From: Epichloe hybrida
Lineage: Eukaryota; Ascomycota; Sordariomycetes; Hypocreales; Clavicipitaceae
Assembly: GCA_019022495.1 (NCBI GenBank)
Contig: JAFEKR010000041.1
Span: 62,001 to 126,000, forward strand
Reading direction: 5' to 3'
Length of the DNA: 64,000 nt
In this document: piece by piece, positions 34,963 to 46,778 of the stretch
How the letters are laid out: each line of letters opens with the position of its first letter
Numbering within the stretch: the first letter of the stretch is position 1
Notes under the pieces: generated by a model
Told to the model about the DNA's origin: nothing
Databases searched by the model: none
The model's input: only the letters and a program-made list of their open reading frames with translations
Made by a program: the position numbers and the translations under genes

Positions 34963-35352
34963 GGTTTCTGGCCGGAAGGCTGGGAAGAAATTCAATTTGG
35001 GTGGGCGGGACGTGATATTACGTTGTCGGCTTGTCTTGGATGAGGCAGACAGAGCAAGAGCAGGAAAAATAAAAATAAAGCGGGGCCCGATAAGATAAGA
35101 TGTCAACAACGGGTCTTGTCTTGGGGGGGGGGGGGGTATCCGACCCGCTGAAAATGAGGCCATCAGTTTGTGCTGTATGTATTTCGAGAGCGGTAATCAA
35201 CCGAGTTTGTCTTGAAAAAAAAAAAAAATTAGGAGAGAGGGCTCGGTCTTCTGTAGAGGCGTATTATATTGCTCTAGTCCATTTAGTCCGTACATGCTGA
35301 TGCCATCTATCATAACCAAATCTCATGAAAATCCCCAAAACAGAACAGCAAA
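34963..35352. other. Intergenic region with G-run
   Basis: 390 bp between MAK11 start (minus) and the kinase gene stop (minus). A G-homopolymer of about 14 lies at 35125-35139 and an A-run of 14 at about 35214-35228. No gene seen. Confidence 0.4.
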
Positions 35353-36018
35353 TCAGTGCCGTGACCCACTCACGCGGCGGCCTCTCTGAGCTTCCGTCTC
35401 TATGGCGCTCAAGCTGGGAAATCGCTTCGTGAAATCTTCGATATAATCCGCCTTGTCTTGCGCAGACATTTCAATAGTAGGCTGGCCTGGGAGACCCACC
35501 GCGACAAGTCGCTCAGACTGCGCCGTCTGGCTTTGCTGCTTCATTGGAGATGGTGGGCGCGCTCCTCCTGTAGGGAAGCTGTTTAAATGAGCAGGCTTCT
35601 TCTTCGGAGCCGGTGGTTTGGATCCGGCCATTTTCGCAGTAGACGTTGGCGCGGATTTTTCTGGCCTCGTGCCGTTGGATCCCGCGACAGGACTTGGCCT
35701 GGTCCCGACGGATTTGCGTGGCACGCCAGGCGCTGCTGTATTTGGCGAGGGAGTCGAGGCCGGGTCGTCGGTATATTTGCCGTAGCCCTGCGCAGTCCGT
35801 TGCACGGTTGGAGCCTTCTGGTCTTCCTTCAGCAAGCTTTGCATGCGACTTTGAATCGTGCTCGCTGTGCGAGGACCGCCCACGCTCTTGGGTCCGGCCA
35901 TGGGCCTGTTGCCGGAAGACACGACACGATTGCGGTACTCAGCCTGAGCAGCAGCCACCCGCTTCTCTTCTTCTTCAAGCTTTTGCCGCTCTACTTCTCG
36001 TCGCATCTCCGGGGCCAT

Positions 36019-36061
<43 letters not shown>

Positions 36062-38522
36062 ACGTCGATGAGGGCATTCGATCTCTGGTCACTGACAGCA
36101 TCTTGCACCCCGGGTTGGGCAGCCGTGTCTACGTTGGGACCTCCCTCGAGCCGATGGAAGGAATCGCCGAGCTTGTTGGCTGGTTTTCGTGGCGCTGGAG
36201 CTGCCGAGACCGTCGCTCGCTTGCTGACATCAAGTTGCTTCTCGTTATTTACAGGTTTCGAGTCCTCCATGTCCAGCAACAAGTCGTCCTTGGTATGTCT
36301 TGGCTGAAAACCGCTCGTTGTCCGGAGCAGTGAGCTCGTCTTCTCCGGCAAATTTGATGAATGTGGAACAGGTTGTGCGGAAGATTTCTGTGACTTCTCC
36401 AATTCTTTTTCGCGCAAAAAGTCCACCGTGCTCGATTCAAAACTAGTGCTCGCTGGTCGCGGTCGCACGTTGGATGTAGTTGACAACCATGCAGGGTCGG
36501 ACGCTTGCGCCCGCTGACGGATGTCCTTTATGAGGGCCTGGATGAGAGTGAGGGTCGCCGGAGGTGCGGCGGGCGAGCATGTATAGGCAAAACATCTAGA
36601 TTGGCTTTGGAAGAATGGCGCTCTGGCAAGGTCTGTCCATGCCCTGAATCTGCTTGTGGGGTCGATGCCCGAGAAGAAAAGTCTGATGTCATCGTACCCG
36701 TAGATACATACCTAGACCCAGTCTGCGAGGATGTCGCCTTCAAGTCCAGGTCGCCTCGGGTGATGGGCGGTGCTCGACTGGGCTGCACGTGTCCTGCTTG
36801 TGACGTTGCTGACGGGACCTTTGCAAGTAGCCTTTCAATCGGAGGCGAGGGAGCTTGTTGCATTTGCTGTACTGTTGGGGTGACAGATTGCGGCCTGGTT
36901 GAAGTCGTAAGCTTCTTCACCTGGCCCTGGGCCATTTGTGACGAGGTGAATGCTTCATCGGCCAGCCGCTCGGCGATGTGCTGGTTTGCGGACACGCTTT
37001 TAGTCCTGGGCGAAGTTGCAGATGAGTCAAAATCAAACTTGGATCCTTTATCATGGAGCAGTGCAAACTGATCTAATGTTGGAAACCTAGACGAGATCTC
37101 ATCCGCTTCAGCCAACTTTTGAGCACTCTTTGAGTCGAGAGCAGCGAAAGGATCACCGTCTGCTACTTTGCGGGCCGAGGCGTCTTGCTTTTGCGGTCCC
37201 GGTGATGCCGCAGGACGGCCGCGTCGCATGGGTACTATGTCGGGCAGGTCTGGCTTATCGTCAGGAGGGGGTGAGTACACAGCTCCGACGACGACGACTC
37301 CTGGCTCCGGTTGATGCGCCTTTGTGGATGGTGACTTGTTTGTGCCATGGGATTCCCTCTGCGCTTGCTCCGAGTAAATCTGAATATTATCGCCGCGTTA
37401 GCTGACTGACTGCCTAATCACACAATTAGGAGAGCCCCCCCCCCCCCTTCTTACATCTTGAATCGGAACTTCTCTGCCCTGCATGGCACATGCTTCCTTG
37501 AGCACTTGATAGATATTCGGGCGCGACTGCATGTCCTCACGTAGCATGGACCCTCAACATCTGTCAGTACTTCCTTTACCCAAGAGCAGCGTCTCACAGC
37601 GTGGGGGCTCCATACCGATTAGTTTCTTCAGCTTGTCGGAGAACACGGGGTGACTGGGGTACTTGAAACTGGCATTCAGGATGGCCAATTGGCCCTGATC
37701 CTCGAACGGCGTGGTGTAGTAGCAGAGCTTATACAGGAAGACGCCGAGCGCCCAGATGTCCGACTTCTCATTCAGTGGCTGCTTTCGGTAGACGTCAACC
37801 ATTTCCGGGGCTCGGTACTGTAGCGTGGTGTGCTTCTGGATGTCCTCGTCCATGAGCCGACACTCGGCAACCGTGGTCGGCGCAGGGCGAGGAGGCGCAG
37901 TAGATCCAAAGTCGCAGACCTTGAACTGCCTCGACGACCGACCGTGGACAATGAGAACGTTTTCGACTTTCAAATCGCGGTGAAGCAACGGCGGCTTCAA
38001 GTAGTGCATGCAGGCAACACCTTCTGCGACATCAGCAAAGATATGCAGGATCTCTGGCTCCGTCAGGCGATGTTGCAGCCGTGTGTTCATGTAATCGATC
38101 AGGGCGCCGCCATCGCAAAACTCCATGAGAAGAAAGACTTCGTAGCCGCCGCCTTTCAGCTCCGAGGCATGAGAATCGATGTACGTGACAATCGGCCGGT
38201 GACCCTTGAGGCGCTTCATAGTCTCGACTTCTATGCGCATGCCCTGCAGCGAATCTTTGTCGGGAACAGCAACACGCTTGAGGACGGCCGAGATCTTGCC
38301 GTTGATGGGGGAAGAAAGCCTGACCAGGTAGACATGAGCAAAGCCACCCTCTGATAGGTACCTTTCTATCACGACTCGATGACCGCCCACTTGAATCTTG
38401 GTCCCGGGCGAGAATGTGCCAGCGGGCGCGGCCTGAGACGGCAAAACCTGTGGTGCAGCGCCTCCATGTGGTCCATGTCTGGAACCCGGGTGGTGTGCCG
38501 ACCGAAACCCGAATGAAGCCAT
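35353..38522 (-). CDS. Ark1/Prk1 (NAK) family actin-regulating kinase
   Basis: Multi-exon gene from ATG 38522 (MASFGFRSAHHPG). Kinase domain about residues 40-320: LSEGGFAHVYLV glycine loop, AVLKRV with ATP Lys, LLHRDLKVENVLIV, KVCDFGST and HTTLQYRAPEMVDVY, the NAK-family activation segment. One intron joins LKKLIG|SMLREDMQSRPNIYQVL in phase (acceptor TTGAG), a second (GTAAGA, GCTAACG, TTCAG) joins EVPIQD to IYSEQAQ. The tail is long, Ser/Pro/acidic with an Asp run of 15 (36016-36060) and ends ADYIEDFTKRFPSLSAIE...GSRH at 35353. Near 36540 the frame shifts by one: one frame stops at 36528 while the conserved-looking tail continues in another (LIKDIRQRAQASDPAW). A 56-nt intron with weak donor GTTTTG and acceptor ATCCAG would fix it. 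These kinases phosphorylate endocytic coat proteins such as Pan1/Sla1. Confidence 0.85.
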
Positions 38523-39611
38523 CGTCTCGGGAGGGAGGGCGTCTCGACGGTCGCTGGTCGTTGCAATCGATATTGTAGGAGAAGTCACCAAGGGCAGGGG
38601 AAGGAAGTGACAGCCAAGCAGCGGGATGACGCGGACCGTCAAGCTATGCCCTGTCGAAGTCAGGAGTCGAGCGAACAACCGCCGATCGAGGGTTCAAGGC
38701 ATTGGCGAAAGAAGACAAGGGTTGCGCCTAAGGAGGGAGAGAGAGAGGGAGAGAGAGAGAAAGAGAGAGAGTTGTGTCCCAGCCGAGGAGTCTGGCCGCA
38801 GTGCATGGAGCATGGAGATGCGCTTTGCAATGAGCGTGGTTCGTGGTTCTGTGTGGTTCTGGGTCGATGGCCAACGCACACCAACGCAGGGTGACGTGGA
38901 TGGTGATTGGTTCACCTCGGCTTATGTAGCAAGGTCTGTGGATCCTGCGCTCGGCGCACTCCGCATGTACTTGCACATGGAGTTTTACACGCAATTGCTT
39001 TTTGGATTCATTGAAAAATTCCCAAACGCTTCATTTTACAAGTCTTGGGCCATGGTTCATGAAATGGACTGCTGCTCCTCATTCTTGATTTGTCACCCCT
39101 CATCCGTCATTCTCCCACCCGGGTCTTGACAAAACGAAACACCACAGCCTGCATAAGTCCCTTTCCAGAGCACATTTCGGTCCGGCTTCAAAGCACGTCC
39201 GATAGAGGTACTCAACGGCGTGGTGGGTGTCTACTGCATTTTCATCCCAATTCTTTGATATGAGGGGCCAAAACATCGATTAGTGAGCGTTTGGGTTGCC
39301 CGTCTTTATATGTATGTATGTATATTTGGTCTCCCATAGGTTTTGGATAACCCGAGCAGAGGATGACGGACTTAGCCGAAAGACCCAATTGTCTACGATG
39401 ACAACACCATGTGGCATCATGCATACGCTTTACGCGGCTGGGGAACATGGATAGGAAGGGTATTTCCGAAAATCGTTGCATACGATGTCCCGTAGTACTG
39501 AGTGCTGCAGCCTTGCCTGATCTCTATGGGAGTGACCACCACCGAGAGGCTGTTGCGCACGGGTTCCCATCATGTCTGGGAGAAGCGTCCCGTCCAGAAT
39601 ATTCGACACGG
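38523..39611. promoter_or_regulatory. Intergenic region with GA-rich microsatellite
   Basis: 1.09 kb between the kinase gene start (minus) and the stop of the HeLo-pseudokinase gene (minus). A GAGAGA-rich tract (38731-38771) lies about 210-250 bp upstream of the kinase start. TATGTATGTATGTAT near 39308. The remaining short frames are not convincing. Confidence 0.45.
38731..38771. repeat. GA microsatellite upstream of kinase gene
   Basis: Interrupted GA dinucleotide run of about 40 bp with GGGAG and AAAG interruptions. On the minus strand it is a CT-rich element typical of fungal core promoters. Confidence 0.8.
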
Positions 39612-41614
39612 CTAGACTATGATGTTCCCGAGTGTTTTCACGACATGTTCGTAGAAACTCACCGGCAAGTTCTCATCCACCGCATCGGCCGTCTCGTCCT
39701 CGCTTCCCTGCGGCCCAGGCTCCTCCGCGCCGGCCAGGCAGGCCACGGTGGCTTGTTCATATTTCTCGCCGACTTGGGCACCAATGTCGGCCACGGTATC
39801 CACGTGGAGTAGCCTGTCGCGGACCTGTCGTAACATCTCCGGCTTGCCGCGAGCGCGTCTCATGTCAATGCCAAGTACTCTGTCTACGGGTTTCCAGTGC
39901 GCCAACTCGACCAATATGACGCCAAGGCTATAGATATCAAAGCTCTTCTTGGAGCGTTGCCTGAGCCTCCCTCTGTTGGCTTGAGCGTCGGGATGTCTGT
40001 ACAGATCCTGTTCGGCGTCGTCCCCGGGCACATCGGTCATTTCATCGGAGCCGCTGGGCCGGGAGAAGTCGAATCCGGAAAGATAGGGCTGAAGGTAGTC
40101 GATGCTTCCATCTCGAGTTCGATAAAAGAGGATGTTGTGGCTTCGAAGTCCCTTGTGTAACCAGTTTACAGCGTGGAGATACAATACACAGTTGCTCAGA
40201 GCGTGAGCCAGGCGAACTCGTTCCGTAACGCGCGGCCTCCTGACGCTGGTATCTTGAAGCAAGTCGTTGAGGGACACCGGAGGGAGACTGGCATGTACAA
40301 AGTCACCGTTGGGTCGCTCGAAAATAAGACCTAGCCGTCTGTCGAGCATGTCGACATCCTCGGCAGGTATGTCAACGTTTGCCTTGTCAAAAAAGCCGAG
40401 GCAGTGGGGTGTCCTGAACGCCTCTGGCTTAGGGCTGTGATTGAGTAATGAGGCCAACTTTCTCACGCGTTCAATAATGTCTTGCTTAGATAGAGAGTTT
40501 GGGGACGTCCCCGCAGTGTCGTAGTCTTTCCATTCTATCCACACCCTCTTTCTACCCGTGGCAGTTCTCATGACTGCCTCGCAGCGTGGAGCGTCAAGAT
40601 CATCTGCGCCAGGGTCAAGCTCTATGAGATAACGTGGAACTTGGACATTCCGAGGCTCAGACGGATTAGCCAGCTCCAAGAACTTGACTGCAGCCTCATC
40701 CTCCCGTGTCGGTTTCCCCGATTTAGGATCTACAGTTTCATTAAAGGCCTTGAACCTGGCCAGCTTCGATAACTGCGTCAGAGCATCAATACTGGCCTCC
40801 TTCTCCCTCTGAGATAAGCAGGAGCCGGGCTGGGTCACGCAACCTCCTGTGTCCAGCTGGGATTTGAGGGCTAGAACAAGGTGACTCAAGTCGGCAAGTT
40901 TGTGGTGTAGCAACAACACGCCCCTGTTGGTGCCCTGGACAGTATCACGGATCTCCACCTGGAGTGAGTGGTCGAGGAGATTGGTCATGTTGTCATTGAG
41001 GGCCGAGAACTTGCATAGCAGGAGTTCGAAAGCGGCCTTGTCAAAGAATACCCATCTCAATCGTTGATGGCCGTCTTGGGATGTGGCTCTCAAGCTGTTC
41101 ATTGCATTTTTGATGAAGTCTCGTTTCCTTTTCGAGATGGGAAAATTGGCCTGTTTGGCATCCTTGCCTGGTAAAGTCAACAAGTTCTCGTCGTCTCGAA
41201 CGGGCCTGAGATTGTTGTGTCGACGCTGGTGGCTGGTGAACTCGTCGAACAAGCACCGGATCTGCACTAGCATATCAAGTACTGCCTGTCGATGCAGACC
41301 AAAGACTTTGGAGTTGAGGATTTTGTCTTGTTTCTTGGCCTCAAGATCCAACAGCCCAGACGTCTCAATCCAAGTGAAGAGGCGGTGTTGCTCCATGCGG
41401 AGCCGCAGATTAAGGTATTTGCACTCATCATCGTATCCCAGGGCGGTGATTAGCAACTGTATGCCTGGGGGGGGGGGCCGGGGCGCCGTAGTTAGCAAGC
41501 TGTTAGAAATGTATTGAAGAAAGGATTGGCCATACCTTGAATGCAACCGGTACAAACCTGGAGGCCGAGTGAGGCAACACCCAAGGCTAGGCCGGCGACT
41601 GATATGGGATCCAT
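39612..41614 (-). CDS. HeLo-domain protein with C-terminal pseudokinase
   Basis: Two exons: 41614 to about 41537 (MDPISVAGLALGVASLGLQV) and about 41466 to 39612, joined through a GTATGG...CCCCAG intron in phase; about 643 residues. The N-terminus is the HeLo (prion-inhibition and propagation) four-helix domain known from HET-S and related fungal cell-death effectors and structurally related to the MLKL bundle. Its helices continue as GIQLLITALGYDDECKYLN and RMEQHRLFTWIETSGLLD. Residues about 330-600 form a kinase-like domain: RKRVWIEWKDYD around the Lys, LHAVNWLHKGLRSHNILF at the catalytic loop, GFDFSRP at DFG and SFDIYSLGVILVELAHWKP. HRD is replaced by HKG and DFG by DFS, and no glycine loop is visible, so it is predicted inactive. 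The end (NLPVSFYEHVVKTLG) is typical of this fungal family. It is divergent from a Zn2Cys6 regulator. Confidence 0.88.
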
Positions 41615-42880
41615 GATGGTTGCGTGTTGTGCTTGCTTGCTGTCTGCTGCTGTTTGCTAGGAAAATATTAGGCTGACAACCCCCGTGTCACCAATTTGCG
41701 TCCACTTGTCCAATTGAGAGAGAGATTTGGCGGTGGCGTGTGGGGACGGGGTGGGGTGCAGACGGAGAAAACACGGATTACGCAATTCGCAATTTACGCA
41801 ATTACGCAACTACTGCAACATGCCCCTCGCCTGCAGGCTGCAGCACATGTAATATTGTGCCATGTATTATGACTTGTCAGTCAGACGAACGAGCCGTGAG
41901 CGTTTTGGTCGTCGTCGGGCCGTTCCTTAGCCCAAGGGGTCCCGAGACGAGCTTCTAGTCTCATTCATTACTCCGTGATTCGTAGACCAAAATAATAATA
42001 CTACGACTTGTTGGACAATTCAATTTCTCTCCTCAACAAATCATTGCTCGACAAACGCATTGATTTGTTCAATGCAACGCTGACAGAAAGTCTACTTTAC
42101 TTTTTTTGTTTTTTTTTTGGTGACACCGACACGGATTACTCCGTACATTCTGTAATAAAATGTCATGGCTCGGCAGCGGGTTGGAAATGCTTGGAAGTCT
42201 GACAAGTCGGCAAGGCAGTCTCAGATACAAGCTTATACAAGCTGGGGGCGTAGAGGCGATTGGTTCGTTCCGGCCTGAGACCCCGGGACACAGCGCTGCA
42301 TCTTCGTTGATGTTACCACAACGTCAACCAATTGCGTCGCCCTACGATCGCCCCCACTGGGGAGGCAGGCAATCGGCTGAGCACGATGGGTAGGGTTGGC
42401 AGGTGGCACCAGCTGGTCCGAACGGCATCCAACTGACAAAGCAAGCTGATCTTTTGAGCATGAGCTTGAGCTTGACCCAGGCCTGCACAGTCTCTCGGTT
42501 CGTCCGTCTGCATCTGCATCTGCATCTGCATCTGCAATCTGTAATCTGCAGTCCAGCTTTGTTTGTCACTAGCCCGCCCCATTCTGACACGACTCAACTT
42601 GTTCCGAACAGAGGACTCGTTTCACACGTGGCTCTGCCGTCGGCTGTGTCGGCCGTTCCTTCTGCTGGGTTGCTTGGTCTTGTGGGACAATTTTTTTTTC
42701 TTTTTTTTTTCTTTTGGTATTAGTGACCATTTCTGCTCTGCTCTCTGCGCCAATCTCGACTTTGGAGAGTCAGTCCCTGCAATCAATCACCAATATTTTA
42801 TTCGAATGGCGATTGTGCCCACGATCCCAGATCCTGATGCAGACTTGTGTTCTACTTTCCAGATTCGCCGCACAGTTTCC
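41615..42880. promoter_or_regulatory. Divergent promoter region with CATCTG repeat
   Basis: 1.27 kb shared by the HeLo-pseudokinase gene and the Zn2Cys6 gene. It carries four tandem CATCTG units (42511-42534), a T-rich segment (42690-42718) and AATTACGCAATT-like short repeats near 41780-41815. No gene is seen. Confidence 0.5.
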
Positions 42881-45099
42881 ATGTCTTCTGATTCATCGCC
42901 AAACTCCCAAACACAGAGTAACACCCCTGCTACTGTCGCCGATGCTGATAAAACCTCTACCTCCGAGACGAGCAACGATGGACGTTCGCGAGAATTTACT
43001 GTACCGGCAGCGTGCTTAGCCTGTGTAAGCTGTACAATTTTTTTTATTTTTTTTTATTCTTTTTATTTGCTGTCCTTCTATCTTTATACCCCCGCTTGTT
43101 GTCCGCCCGCGTTCTTGTTGTATGGCCGGCATTTTCATCATGTCATTCTACATGTCGTCCAGCCTAACCTGTCTGTACTCAATCACTACTACTGCGTGGC
43201 CATCGCCAGCTTTCCTAACCTAATTCGTTACCGACAGCGCAGTAAACACCTGAAATGCGATGGACAAACACCCTGTGCTCGCTGCGTCGGTACACGGAGC
43301 GAATGCGTGTACGTTGCCTCACGCAGGGGATACAAAGGACCACGCCGTGGAGCGAGTCAGAATCCGAACAAGAGGCAGGCCACGTCTCCTCCCGATGAGA
43401 CCTCTGGCGTATCAGATTGCCCGATGCTCCTTGGTGCACGAACAGGTTCATCAACCAATATGCCCAATATTGTTGGAGGCTCCTTTGCACCCCCGGACGT
43501 AGCCCCGCACACTCCCTTACACACTCCCTCAGGTGCTCAGTTTTCTCCGCATGAGCATCCAAGTAATGCAGAGCTCTACAAGTCCTACTGTGCTATCAAT
43601 GGAGTCGACTCGGCATCTTGGGTCGTCAACGGTGTCGGCCACAGGGTGCCATCGCGAAGCCCCGCTCTCGCTCTGGAGGAGAAGTGTTTAGAGTCGTTCT
43701 ACTACCACTTCCATGCGTCTCATCCCTTTGTTCTGCCCAAGCCATTTCTTTTGCAAGTATCCAAGGAACCCTCAACACAACCGTTGCTTTCTGCCATCAG
43801 ATGGATCGGCTCAATATTTCTAGGCGTTGGCGCTGGAGAAGGAGAAAGACTTTTCAACGAAGCCCTTGGGCTTATTTATCATCAACAACGGTCGGAAGAT
43901 GGATTCTTGATCCAGGCCATGATGTTGTTGATTGTGGGACTCGACGGCAACTGCCAGCAGGAAAAAGCAAGAGCAATTCTCAAGGACGTTGAAGCTATGG
44001 CCCTCGAGCTAGGACTTCATACTAGGGAGTTCGCAACGAACCACGGACGTGGCATCCCCGTATTGGAGGAGAGCTGGCGCCGGACTTGGTGGGACCTCTA
44101 TGTCATCGATGGAATGATTGCTGGTGTTCACCGAGCTACCAATTTTCTTCTTTTCGATATAGCAGCTGGCACTGCGTTACCATGCGAGGAAGAGCAGTAT
44201 TTGGCAGCTGTAAGTGGGCACAGATGACGACTTGATTGTGCCAAAACGTGACCAGACGGATTGAACTAACTTTCTCCTTTTCTTCCAAGCGAATCTCTAT
44301 TCCCCTTTACTTGGAGGATCTCGAGGACCAAGATTTCTCCGGAGAGGACCGGGAGTTCTCATCCTTTGCCTATCGAGTTCTTTGCGCACGCAATCTGGGA
44401 AAGTTCATGAGAACGCCTCCCATACTCGGGCCAGACGATGAGAATCTTACGAAAATTGAAACTCTTCTCACGAACTGGCGACTTCACGTCCCTCAATCAA
44501 AGAGAGACGCTCTACAAAAGAATGGAAAGTTGGACGAGATGATGTTCCAGGCTCACATGATGAACCAGGCTACGTCCATCATGCTACACCAGCCACACTC
44601 GCAGCTCGATTCTTCGCCGACACAAGATATCAATTCCTGTGCGCCACATCAGACGATACCATCTGGAGATTTGTTCAATGCTCACACGAGGCATACTATA
44701 CAATCTGCCAACAGCATCAGTTCCATGATTACGCACCGAGTGCCTCTTCTCTCTCACACCCATTTTTTCACGTGTGTTATCACGCTCTCGTCGATTGTTC
44801 ATCTCAGTAGATGGGCTCTGTTTTTCATACCACATGATGACGATGACCTCCGCCAACAGGTGCGCTTGAATATCGGAGCTCTCAACCGGTTATCTGAGGT
44901 CTGGGGCGCTGCAGACCGAGCTCGTGAGCAAGTAAAGGCGGTAGCTCAGGAGATATACAAAGTCAAGAAGCAGCAACGATCAAATTCACAGTTTTGGTTA
45001 GGGCTATCTCCAGAAGACATGCTCAACACTATCGCAACCGACGACTCGATAATCAACGAAATTGAGAATTTTGAGACGATGCCTAACCTGCTAAGCTGA
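42881..45099 (+). CDS. Zn2Cys6 transcription factor with fungal-specific TF domain
   Basis: Three exons in phase: 42881-43024, 43238-44209 and 44290-45099; 641 residues. The Zn2Cys6 cluster is split by the first intron right after its second Cys: ACLAC|RSKHLKCDGQTPCARC followed by VGTRSECVY, with spacing C-x2-C-x6-C-x5-C-x2-C-x6-C. A basic linker (RRGYKGPRR) follows. The middle-homology region includes CLESFYYHFHASHPFVLPKP, LGLHTREFAT and EESWRRTWWDLYVIDGMIAG. The first intron, 213 nt, is unusually T-rich. The start is the ATG 42881 preceding a Ser/Thr-rich N-terminus; upstream in-frame codons are not needed. Targets unknown; it faces the HeLo gene on one side and, past a MITE, a transporter and acyl-CoA dehydrogenase on the other. 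Confidence 0.92.
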
Positions 45100-45446
45100 A
45101 TTTGCGATTCAATAGGCCGCGAAGCTGCCGTTGAGAAGAAATGGTGTATGAGGGTTGATGAAAAAAAGGCTCCAAATAAGACCAAGGGGAAGTGGAGAAA
45201 CAAAGCCAGACCTCAGGGATTACACTGTACATGCATATACAGCATGAATATCGAGTTTATTTTTTTATTTTATTTTATTTTATTTTTTTTGTTGGTGGGG
45301 GGGTCCTGTTTTCTCCTGTGGTACTGTGTACACGGAATTTCATTGAAATCCAAGCCGGGTTTCGGGTTTTCGAGTTGGCGGCCACGGAGATAAGTCGAGC
45401 CAGTTCGGGCGTGTTGCCCCACTATTATTGAAAGAAAACGGTGGAC
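45100..45446. other. 3' region of the regulator gene up to the MITE
   Basis: 347 bp holding an ATTTTATTTTATTTTATTTT run (45255-45292) and a G-run at 45296-45302. No gene. Confidence 0.4.
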
Positions 45447-46039
45447 ATCTAAATGCGCATACCGCGTTTCTTGAATACGCATACCGCGTTAGTCCTAAAA
45501 CAGAAGGACAGTCCCCACACCTAATTTTAGTGTGGCTCGCGTCCGTTGATTTTCGCTGTTAATTGAGATACCTATTTGTGCGATATTTAAAGATACTAAT
45601 TCTATTAAAAACGCTAATATTAAAGCTATCGTAACTGCCCTAACGTTACGTTGCGTTGCGTTGCTTTGCGTTACGTTATGTTATAAGGCTTTGTAATAAT
45701 AAAAAGGAAAGTAAGGAATTTTATAGAAGAGATTATATATAAGCGATATATATTACGGTAAGTGTAAGAGACCTAGAAGGTGTGCTAGGAATCCCAATAG
45801 ACCAAAAGATCCGCCAATGCTAGCCGTTGCTAACATTGCACCTTACAATTACTTAAGACCTGTCACCTAGGGCCTCAGTCTCTATCAGGCCCCGTACACA
45901 GCGCCTCACAGTAAGCTACTTATATTTGCTACTAAAAAGAGCTAGTACCTTTAGTAGGGAATTAGGCGGAAAGGTACTTCTTCCGTTTTAGGACTAACGC
46001 GGTATGCGTATTCAAGAAACGCGGTATGCGCATTTAGAT
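45447..46039. mobile_element. MITE-like element with 55-bp terminal inverted repeats
   Basis: The 55 bp at 45447-45501 are repeated in perfect inverted form at 45985-46039. A TA lies at 45450-45451 and at 46035-46036, so the unit is consistent with a TA target duplication and a Tc1/mariner-type MITE of about 587 bp, although the match extends three bases beyond the TA on each side. Each arm carries two direct copies of GCATACCGCGTT 22 bp apart, looking like a pair of protein-binding sites. The interior (about 480 bp) is AT-rich, lacks any open frame and has a stretch of GTTACGTTGCGTTGCGTTG near 45643-45670. No transposase is encoded, so mobilisation would need one elsewhere. It sits between the 3' end of the Zn2Cys6 gene and the transporter. 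Confidence 0.85.
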
Positions 46040-46778
46040 CTGGACTTGCCAGGTCGTCGGGACCGATCAGGCAGGCAACAGGCAACAGGCAACAGGGAGA
46101 TGTATGTACTTGAGTTGAATAGAAATTGGAAGAGAAAGACGAGGCAGCCACTCGGGCCAAGGTTCATGGCCCATGGCGGGGATTCTCATCATTGTGCGTT
46201 TTTTTTTTTCAAGCCCCGTACATCAAGGCTCCACGGCGAAGCAGCCTTTGTCATCGCCAGTTTCTCCCTCGGTGCCCCCCCCCCCCCCGGGCGTTCCTCT
46301 TGTCCGTCCTCCGTCCGTACAATATCCCACTGGCTGCTCCGAGCTCCGAGCTCCGACATGCTGCGCCTGCATTCCCACCTGATGTCGGGTGGTGGCTCCG
46401 TGGTGCCCGCAGACCCATTCTCGTCTTTTATAAGCATGTCTTGTATTACTGGGATACCGTATTGCTTCCTGGATTGTGCTCAAGCTGCGTAGACGAGGCA
46501 GCACGACATTCATTATTAAATCACACGTGTACGAAGTGCCTTCTGACCGACCATGACCCCCTCGCAAGCTTAGTAATAAAATCCATTCATGTTTGCGCTA
46601 CCAACTCTTTTTGAAAGTTTTTTTTTTTCCCCTTCTCTTCACCCTTGGCCCTTCTGCCTTTTGCGTACCAGAATCTCATGCAGATCCGACCCATCCCCCC
46701 CCTCTCCACTTTCATATCTAGTTCCAAGGAAGACGTTCCTATTTCCCTTGCGCCTTCAGACTCGTGGCAACCATTTTT
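46040..46778. other. Intergenic region
   Basis: 739 bp between the MITE and the stop of the transporter (minus). Several 100- to 160-codon frames cross it but none resembles a protein. A C-run of 12 (46278-46289), T-runs (46198-46209, 46620-46628). Repeated CAACAGG units near 46076-46096. Confidence 0.4.

Noticed and set aside
35587..36333. 248-codon plus-strand frame
   Set aside because: Antisense to the kinase tail; its poly-Val run mirrors the Asp run.
38731..38771. CRISPR-like or regulatory array
   Set aside because: Simple GA microsatellite; no array with spacers exists anywhere in the window.
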